DNA of 19,899 bases, taken from the NCBI GenBank assembly GCA_025936205.1, contig JAICTU010000119.1:1-19899 (forward strand), written 5' to 3'. The DNA is from Polyangiaceae bacterium. GTDB taxonomy: Bacteria; Myxococcota; Polyangia; Polyangiales; Polyangiaceae. The number at the start of each line of letters is the position of its first letter. The stretch's first letter is position 1. The translations under genes were made by a program, and so were the position numbers. Below the pieces are notes generated by a model that was not told the origin of the DNA, did no database searches, and saw nothing but the letters and a program-made list of their open reading frames with translations. Shown here one piece after another: positions 13,503 through 19,899 of the stretch.

Positions 13503-14942
13503 ATGGAAATCTTGATGGTCGCCGCCGAGCTGAGCCCCTACGCGCGAGCAGGGGAAACCGCGGACGCGGTGGCGGCGCTGAGCCGCATGTTGGTCCAGCT
13601 CGGGCACGACGTGACCGTGGCGTTGCCCCGCTACGCGAGCTTCGAGGATCAGGGCCTCCTGGTGGCGCGCCGCCTGACGCCTTTGCGCCTGCCGTCCGGG
13701 GAATCCGTCACCGTCTTCGACGGGCAGCTCGGCTCGGGCGTCAAGATCGCGCTGTTCGACGCCCCGGAGTTCTTCTCCAAGCCCGGCGTGTACGGCGAGG
13801 GGGAGCAGGACTTCCCGGACCGTGACTTCCCGGACAATGCCCGGCGCTTCGCGCTGCTGGCGCAGGCGTCGGCGGCGCTCGCAGCACAGCGCGCCGCGCA
13901 GGGGCAGGCCTTCGACGTGGCGCACCTGCACGACTGGCCCGGTGCGCTCGCCGCGATCGCGCTGGCGCAGGCGGACGTGCCGCTGCCCAAGGTGCTCACG
14001 GTCCACGATCTGCGCCGAGACGGTACATTTCCGAGCAAGGAGCTCGCGACGCTCGGCATCAACGAGTCGTTGAACACCGACGCCGGGGTCAAGCTGGGCT
14101 CGCAGATCAGCGTGCTCAAGGGCGGCGTGCAGATGGCGGACGTGGTCACCACCGTCTCGCCGCGCTTTGCGCGCGACCTGGCCACGCCGACCTGCGGCGG
14201 CCTGCTCGCTCCCGCATTCGAGGCGCGCGGCGAAGAGCTGCAGGGCATCTTGCCCGGGCTCGACTACGCGATCCACAACCCGACCACCGACACGGCGCTC
14301 GCCAGCCGCTTCAACGCCGAGAACGCCGCCAACAAGGGCATTTGCAAGACCGCTCTCGTGCGCCGGCTGGAGCTGAATTTCGACGCGCGGCGCCCGCTGA
14401 TCGTGGCGCTCGGTCCGCTCACCGAGGAACGCGGCGCGGGGCTGGTGCGTGAGGCGGCACGCCGCATCGTCGACCAGGACGTGTCGCTGGTGGTGGCGGG
14501 CCCTGCCTCGCCCGCGCTCGCCGAGGCCTTCAACGCGAAGGAGCTGAAGGGGCGAGACAACTACGCGTACGTGGCCAACTACGACGCGGCGGGAGAGCGG
14601 CAGCTGCTCGCGGCGGCAGATCTCTTGCTGGCATTGCCCCATTATGATCCGAGTGCCACTCTGTTGCGCAAGGCGCAGCGCTACGGCGCGGCGCCGGTGG
14701 CGCTGGCGCGCGGCGCCGTGTGCGACGCCGTGGTAGACTGCGATACCGATCTCGAGACCGGCACGGGCTTCCTGTATTCGGAAGCGACCGTCGACGAGCT
14801 GCTCGGCGCCGTCACCCGCGCCGTGGCCGCGTGCGGCTCGCTCGCGTGGCCGCGCTTGTCGCGCCGGATCCTGCGCCTCGATCTGAGCTGGGAGTCGCCC
14901 GCGCGCCGCTATCTCAAGGTGTACAAGAACGCTTCGGCCTGA
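13503..14942 (+). CDS. Glycogen synthase-like GT5-family protein with substituted active-site motifs
   Basis: The 479-residue protein aligns end to end with bacterial GlgA. It keeps the N-terminal strand ILMVAAELSPYA, the LGHDVTVALPRY segment, HLHDWPGA (141-148), LKGGVQMADVVTTVSP (205-220) and GILPGLDYAIHNPTTD. The residues that handle ADP-glucose are changed. The KTGGL loop is RAGET (15-19); the SRLxxQKG arginine/lysine motif is GPLTEERG (304-311); and the PSRFEPCGLxQ motif of the C-terminal domain is PHYDPSATLLRK (379-390). I therefore expect a GT-B fold that either lacks glycogen synthase activity or uses another donor. The ATG at 13503 begins the usual first strand; the frame extends far upstream but is antisense to argB there. 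Its 3' end overlaps the convergent membrane-protein gene by 29 bases. No other glycogen gene is nearby. A role in regulating glucan metabolism is speculation. Confidence 0.85.
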   Translation: MEILMVAAELSPYARAGETADAVAALSRMLVQLGHDVTVALPRYASFEDQGLLVARRLTPLRLPSGESVTVFDGQLGSGVKIALFDAPEFFSKPGVYGEGEQDFPDRDFPDNARRFALLAQASAALAAQRAAQGQAFDVAHLHDWPGALAAIALAQADVPLPKVLTVHDLRRDGTFPSKELATLGINESLNTDAGVKLGSQISVLKGGVQMADVVTTVSPRFARDLATPTCGGLLAPAFEARGEELQGILPGLDYAIHNPTTDTALASRFNAENAANKGICKTALVRRLELNFDARRPLIVALGPLTEERGAGLVREAARRIVDQDVSLVVAGPASPALAEAFNAKELKGRDNYAYVANYDAAGERQLLAAADLLLALPHYDPSATLLRKAQRYGAAPVALARGAVCDAVVDCDTDLETGTGFLYSEATVDELLGAVTRAVAACGSLAWPRLSRRILRLDLSWESPARRYLKVYKNASA

Positions 14943-15765
14943 TCTCGGAAAGTTCCGAGAGCCAGAGCCCGCGCAGCATCAGGCGCGCGAACAGCGCGCC
15001 TTGATGCACGACCAGTCCCACGCCGGCGGCGTGGAGCCCGGCGCCGGGCAGGGCGAGCAGCAGCAGCTCGCCGCCCAGCACCGTCGCGAGGGCGACGCCG
15101 CGGTAGGCGCCGTAGCGCATCGTCAGACGCCCGGCTCGCGCCGCTAGCGCCTCGAGCGCCCAGCGCAGCAGGGCGCGCAACGAACCGGGAGCGAAGACGC
15201 TGCGCACCGCGAGCAGATCGCGCAGCACCGACAGGACGAGCTGCAGCAGCAGCCACAACCCGAGCGCACACGAGAACGCAAGGTCCAGCAGGCGTGGGTC
15301 ATGCTGCACCGTGAAGCCCGGCCGCGCCAGGCCGAGCAGGAGCAGCGGCAGCAGGCTCAGTCCGCGCAGCAGCCAGAGCGCCAGGGTGAGCACGCCGAGC
15401 CTCGGCAACACCAGCCGTGCCGGCTGCGCCTCGCCGCTGCGCCGGAGCACGAGCGTACGCAGCAGCCGCCATTCCGGCACGAGCTCGGCGCAGATCACCA
15501 GACTCAGCAGCCAGCCGCGGCCTGCGAAGCCGGCGAGCAGCTGCGTGCGCTGCTGGTGGATCAGCTCCAGCAACCAGAGCCCGCCGTCGCTGAAGAGCAG
15601 CCGCTCCGGAGCAGGGAAGTGGCCGATGCCGGAGTCGATCGTCGCCGCCAGCACGGGCCACGCGAGCAGCCCGTAGGCGCAGATTTCGAACACCTGCCAG
15701 CGCAGGACGGGCGCGAGCAGCATCCGGAAGCGCTGCGCGCTCGTCTCGGAGAGGGCTGCCGTCAT
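14914..15765 (-). CDS. Polytopic integral membrane protein coupled to an M1 peptidase
   Basis: I do not recognise a family. From the ATG at 15765 the protein has 283 residues and about six hydrophobic segments. Examples are WQVFEICAYGLLAWPVLAA (about 24-42), GWLLSLVICAELV, GVLTLALWLLRGLSLLPLLLL, LAFSCALGLWLLLQLVLSVL and VALATVLGGELLLLALPGAG. Loops are Arg-rich, consistent with an inner-membrane location. The start is set by a four-base ATGA overlap with the stop of the upstream peptidase gene, which implies translational coupling and probably a shared process or complex. The frame extends upstream to 15903, but that part reads as Arg/Gln low complexity inside the peptidase gene. The 3' end overlaps the convergent glycogen-synthase-like gene by 29 bases. 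It could be a membrane partner or anchor for the peptidase; no catalytic motif is visible. Confidence 0.78.
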   Translation of the reverse strand: MTAALSETSAQRFRMLLAPVLRWQVFEICAYGLLAWPVLAATIDSGIGHFPAPERLLFSDGGLWLLELIHQQRTQLLAGFAGRGWLLSLVICAELVPEWRLLRTLVLRRSGEAQPARLVLPRLGVLTLALWLLRGLSLLPLLLLGLARPGFTVQHDPRLLDLAFSCALGLWLLLQLVLSVLRDLLAVRSVFAPGSLRALLRWALEALAARAGRLTMRYGAYRGVALATVLGGELLLLALPGAGLHAAGVGLVVHQGALFARLMLRGLWLSELSEIRPKRSCTP

Positions 15766-17669
15766 GGTGCCAGCACCCCGCCCAGCCACTGCAGCGCCGC
15801 GAGCGCGCGCTCGGCGGGCACCAGCGGCACGTTGCTCTTTGCGCTGGCGGCGTTGTCGAGCAGGTTGTCGTCGAGCAATACGGCCGTGTCCGGGTCGATC
15901 CATGCGGACACGATCGGGCTCGGGCCGCGCCGGGTGAACTCGTGAGACGGCTCTGCGCCATCCCAGACTTCCGTCAGCTGCTCGCCAGCGGCGGTGCGCA
16001 GCGCCAGCGTCACCGGGAACTGCAGTTCGCCGTCGCGGCGTACACGGACGCGGCTCTCCACGAGCCCGCCCTCGAGCGGGCTCGTCTCCAGACCGCTCAG
16101 CACGTAGTTGACCCCGTGCCCCTCGAAGAGCGCCTGGCGCGCGTTGTCGAGCGCGGCGGGCGGCAACGTCTCGGCCAGAGCCGCGAGCAGGTCATCCGGC
16201 GTCGGGTGGCCAAAGCGCTGCCGGACGGCGTAGCGGCGCAGCCCTTCGGCGACCGCTGCTTCTCCGTATACGTTGGCGAGCGTCTGGAACAGGATCGCGG
16301 TGCGCTGGTACGCGATGCTGCCCAGGTCGTGCATGCTGCGGTAGTCCGTGGCGCTCTGCGCGATCGGCAGAGGGGCGGAGCGAGACAGCATCACGAAGCG
16401 CCGCAGCGCCTCGCCCGAGAGCTCCAGTCCGAGCGGTGTCGCCGAGGCCGTGGTGCCAAAGAACTCGCGCAGCGCCACGCTCTCCGCGTAGGAGTTCAGC
16501 CCTTCGTCGAGGAACGGCCAGCGATGCTCGTTGCTCGCGAGCAGCCCGTAGAACCACTGGTGGCCGAGCTCATGCACCGTGACGTATTCGACGGCGCGGG
16601 ACCAGTAGCTCTCGTGCCAGAGGCCCCCCGTGGTGATCAGCGACGGATATTCCATGCCACCCGCCTCGAACGCCTCCACGGGCGGATGCACGACCGTCAG
16701 ATCGGCGTATGGATAGGAGCCGTAACGGGCGCCATAGTGCGGCAACGCCAGGCGCAGGACACCGGCGGTGGCCTCGGCGTCGTGCTCGTAGCCCGGCGGA
16801 TACAGCAGGTGCACGTCGATGCCGGCGATGCGTTCGTCGCGCCGGCGGAAGCGCGGCCACGCCGTCCAGGCGAAGTCGTGCACGCTGTCCGCCTGGTAGC
16901 GTAACGCGCGGCGGCCGGGGGCACGGCTCTGCGAGCGGAGATGCCCGGTGGCGCCGACCACCATCTGCTCGGGGACGTCGAGCGTGACGTCGTAGTCGCC
17001 GTAGTCGGCGTAGAACTCGCTCAGCGGATCGAACGCGAAGTGCGCCCAGGTGCCGTCGGGCTCGAGCCGCGCGAGCTTGGGGAACCACTGGCCCGCGAAG
17101 TGGAAGTCGCCGACGAAGCCGGTCCGGATGCTGAGCTCGGGCAGCACGGAGCTCCAGCGCACGTCGAGCGTGAGCTCTTGCCCGGGGGCGATCGGCTGGG
17201 GCAAGGGCAGCCGCCGATCGGTCCCATCCTGGGGGTCTCCAGGGCTATGGGGCTCGAGCGCCGGTAGCAGATCCGCGTCGGCGAGCTGCCGAGCCACGAG
17301 CCGCTCGATCTGGATGTGTCCCCAGCGCCGGGAGACCGCCCCGCCGCGCGCGCGCCGCGCCGGGTTGCGGTAGAGCAGCGTGTGCGGGCCCTCGAAGGCG
17401 TTCAGATACAGGTGCAGGTACAGCTCCTGCACCGGGACCGTCGAGGCGTTGACCCAGCGGATCTCGCCGCTGCCATGGATCACGTGCTCGGCCGCATCGA
17501 GCTCGGCACGCAGCGTGTAGGAGGCGACCGGCAGCGTGGTGCGCGGCAAGCCGTCGACCGGCGTCGGCCCGGGCGCGGGTAGCTCCGGCCGCGCGCAACT
17601 CGAGAGGAGCAGCAGCGAGAGTGCGACCTGGTGTGTGAGCGCGCGACCTCTGCGCCTCGGAATCGACAT
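15762..17669 (-). CDS. M1-family zinc metallopeptidase lipoprotein
   Basis: From the ATG at 17669 the protein has 635 residues. It begins with a basic n-region (SIPRRRGR), a hydrophobic run and a lipobox LSSC (Cys25), so it is probably lipid-anchored in the periplasm or outer membrane. The N-terminal beta-domain is followed by the substrate-recognition motif GGMEYP (337-342, the GxMEN equivalent). The zinc site HELGH (366-370) comes next, with its third ligand Glu389 in FLDEGLNSYAES at the standard 18-residue spacing. M1 enzymes are mostly aminopeptidases acting on peptides; the substrate here is unknown. The C-terminal third is helical, then becomes beta-rich. A GTG at 17705 would add 12 residues before the signal peptide and is not preferred. 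Its stop overlaps the start of the downstream membrane-protein gene (ATGA). A 130-base gap with repeats separates it from the preceding gene, so it probably starts its own unit. Confidence 0.9.
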   Translation of the reverse strand: MSIPRRRGRALTHQVALSLLLLSSCARPELPAPGPTPVDGLPRTTLPVASYTLRAELDAAEHVIHGSGEIRWVNASTVPVQELYLHLYLNAFEGPHTLLYRNPARRARGGAVSRRWGHIQIERLVARQLADADLLPALEPHSPGDPQDGTDRRLPLPQPIAPGQELTLDVRWSSVLPELSIRTGFVGDFHFAGQWFPKLARLEPDGTWAHFAFDPLSEFYADYGDYDVTLDVPEQMVVGATGHLRSQSRAPGRRALRYQADSVHDFAWTAWPRFRRRDERIAGIDVHLLYPPGYEHDAEATAGVLRLALPHYGARYGSYPYADLTVVHPPVEAFEAGGMEYPSLITTGGLWHESYWSRAVEYVTVHELGHQWFYGLLASNEHRWPFLDEGLNSYAESVALREFFGTTASATPLGLELSGEALRRFVMLSRSAPLPIAQSATDYRSMHDLGSIAYQRTAILFQTLANVYGEAAVAEGLRRYAVRQRFGHPTPDDLLAALAETLPPAALDNARQALFEGHGVNYVLSGLETSPLEGGLVESRVRVRRDGELQFPVTLALRTAAGEQLTEVWDGAEPSHEFTRRGPSPIVSAWIDPDTAVLLDDNLLDNAASAKSNVPLVPAERALAALQWLGGVLAP

Positions 17670-17706
17670 GCCCCGCGAGGCTACTCGGAAGGAGCCGAGG
17701 GGCACA

Positions 17707-17796
17707 GGGGTCGAGCGCCACGAGAATGGATCCGGAGCCTGGAGGTGGGCTCCGTTTTCCCCCCTCGATCCCTCGACCCCTGGGCCCCTCGACCCC
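17707..17796. repeat. Repeat-rich intergenic region with nested dyads, possible terminator
   Basis: GGGGTCGAG (17707-17715) is complementary to CTCGACCCC, which occurs twice (17772-17780 and 17788-17796). Between the arms lies a hairpin GGAGCC-8-GGCTCC (17734-17753), followed on the + strand by GTTTTCC. It fills most of the gap between the stop at 17800 and the peptidase gene. It may end the DnaK-linked transcript, although the T-run lies on the opposite side for that. Confidence 0.45.
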
Positions 17797-17799
17797 TTT

Positions 17800-18924
17800 C
17801 TAAGCCAGCTTGACGACTTGTTGCTCGGCCAGGTCGTGCAAGATTTTCAGCGCATCGAGGCGCGTCATGCCGCTGATGTCGAGGATCTCGTCGACCGTCG
17901 ACATGCCGTCCACCAGCGAGAGCAGGAAGCCCGCGCGATGGTCGAGAGACAGCCACTGGATTTCCTGGGGGCTGACCACGACGCTGATCACCTGGTCGAG
18001 CGGGCCGATGCGTGCCGCGAACATCTGCGTCAGCACGTCGCGGCAGTTCTGCGCGTAGCGGCGGGCGGCCAGATCATCGGGGCTGCGCGCCAGCATCTGT
18101 TCGGCGATCTGCAGCGCGCGGCTGTAGTCGCCGACGGCGTAGCATTCTTCCAGCTCGCGCACGCCGGCACGCGCCGAGACCGGCGGGGGCGCCGCCTGCT
18201 CGCGGCCCGTGAGGGGCTTGACGGACGGCGCGACGGGCGGGAGCTTCTCGACGAAGTCGAGCGCCGAGTCGCTGAGGGGAGCCAGGTCAAAGTCGGAATC
18301 GGCCTTGGGCGGCCCTCCGCGCGCGTTCTGCCGCGTGGCGCGCGCCAGGATCTCCGGACTGGGAGGGCGGTTGCGCGCGGTCTCGGCCAGGAACGCGGGA
18401 CGCCCGCGCTGATTCGCCGGCTGCGTGAGCTTGTCGGCAACCGGGGCGCGCAGCGCTGAGGGCTGCGGATGAGGTCGTGGGCTCTTCTGATTGCCCACGG
18501 GCGGCGCGGTCGGCACCTCGGATTGCCCGAAGTTGGGCTTGGCGGGGGCCGTGCCCGGCAAGGGATGACCGAAGACGTCGATCGGCGCGTCGAAGCTATC
18601 GAATTCGAGGTCCTCCGAAGCCGGGGGCTCGAGCGTGGCGGGGGTCAGGTGCCGTGGGCGCGCCGGCGGAGGCGTGAACGCTTGGTCGTCGACCGTGTCC
18701 ATGGGAGGCCGGGCCGGATTGCTCTCCGTCTGCAGCATCGCCTCGGCGGCGGTCTGTTCGGGAGGCGCCGCGGGGATAGCGGTCTCTCGCGCGAACACAT
18801 CCTCCGACTCCTCCGGCGGCGGATCGGACTCGTCGATCAGGTCGAACTCGACGTCCGCCAGCAGATCATCTTCGGGGGTCACGGCGTTTCGCTTCCCATC
18901 AATATCTTGTTGCCGCCCTGGCAT
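17800..18924 (-). CDS. DnaK-linked protein with acidic/disordered middle and helical C-terminal domain
   Basis: I do not recognise a named family. From the ATG at 18924 the protein has 374 residues. The N-terminal part is acidic (DDLLADVEFDLIDESDPPPEESEDVF). A long Pro/Ala-rich region extends to about 245 and includes repeated short acidic-aromatic motifs (DLEFDSFDAP, DSDFDLAPLSD). The last ~125 residues are ordered: a TPR-like helical pair (VRELEECYAVGDYSRALQIAEQML), then a strand-rich piece, then SLDHRAGFLLSLVDGMSTVDEILDISG and RLDALKILHDLAEQQVV, which look like a small winged-helix module. The ATG at 18924 is chosen over the adjacent GTG (18927) because GAGGG lies five bases ahead of it. 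It begins 57 bases after the dnaK stop, so it is probably cotranscribed and may be a partner or client of that chaperone. No signal peptide; cytoplasmic. Confidence 0.78.
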   Translation of the reverse strand: MPGRQQDIDGKRNAVTPEDDLLADVEFDLIDESDPPPEESEDVFARETAIPAAPPEQTAAEAMLQTESNPARPPMDTVDDQAFTPPPARPRHLTPATLEPPASEDLEFDSFDAPIDVFGHPLPGTAPAKPNFGQSEVPTAPPVGNQKSPRPHPQPSALRAPVADKLTQPANQRGRPAFLAETARNRPPSPEILARATRQNARGGPPKADSDFDLAPLSDSALDFVEKLPPVAPSVKPLTGREQAAPPPVSARAGVRELEECYAVGDYSRALQIAEQMLARSPDDLAARRYAQNCRDVLTQMFAARIGPLDQVISVVVSPQEIQWLSLDHRAGFLLSLVDGMSTVDEILDISGMTRLDALKILHDLAEQQVVKLA

Positions 18925-18981
18925 CACAGCCCTCGGCTACCGTTCATCGCTTGGCGAATTGCCGGAGCGAAGTCCCGGAGC

Positions 18982-19899
<918 letters not shown>

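Noticed and set aside
13440..14642. 400-residue minus-strand frame opposite the glycogen-synthase-like gene
   Set aside because: It is Arg/Gln/Val/Glu-rich antisense sequence without motifs, and the + strand protein aligns along its whole length with GT5 enzymes.

Overview
The window looks like chromosome from a large-genome, predatory or social member of the Myxococcota, probably a Polyangia/Sorangium-like lineage. The signs are strong G/C bias at third codon positions, long Pro/Ala-rich linkers, two secreted proteins built from myxobacterial-type Cys-rich repeats, a PEGA-domain envelope protein, a type VI secretion ClpV fragment and a small ribbon-helix-helix protein. The assignment is inferred from gene style; there is no rRNA or other phylogenetic marker. 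I see no tRNA, rRNA, CRISPR array, transposase or integrase.

Layout. (1) Positions 1-681 hold the 3' end of a ClpV/TssH-type ATPase on the + strand. A non-coding gap with a strong hairpin follows, then a + strand gene for a Pro-rich protein with one C-terminal membrane anchor (1060-2259). (2) A minus-strand block of five genes runs from 9957 down to 2312. In transcription order they are a single-pass Ala/Ser-rich membrane protein, a TPR/PEGA-domain exported protein, a 710-residue Cys-repeat exported protein, a dipeptide epimerase of the enolase superfamily, and a lipoprotein with repeated D-x-D/N-C-D/N-G motifs. The first three gaps are 61, 39 and 34 bases, so the first four genes are probably one operon. 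The fifth lies 213 bases further on and may have its own promoter. (3) Positions 9958-10613 are non-coding, with a candidate sigma-54 promoter facing the block. (4) A small RHH protein (10614-10922, minus) is followed upstream by a 392-base gap with short repeats. (5) argB and an RluA-family pseudouridine synthase form a tight minus-strand pair. (6) Divergent from argB is a + strand glycogen-synthase-fold gene whose substrate-binding motifs are largely substituted, preceded by a close match to a sigma-54 promoter. (7) It converges, with a 29-base overlap, on a minus-strand pair: an M1 metallopeptidase lipoprotein translationally coupled (ATGA) to a polytopic membrane protein. (8) At the right edge a DnaK-family C-terminus is followed by a protein with a long disordered middle and a compact helical C-terminal domain.

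How the parts may work together. Housekeeping functions (arginine synthesis, RNA modification) sit beside an envelope-centred module. The latter joins disulfide-rich exported repeat proteins, a peptidoglycan-recognition-like PEGA protein and an enzyme normally used to recycle the L-Ala-D-Glu unit of murein peptides. The most unusual items are the glycogen-synthase-like probable pseudoenzyme and the Cys-rich surface cluster enclosing the epimerase.
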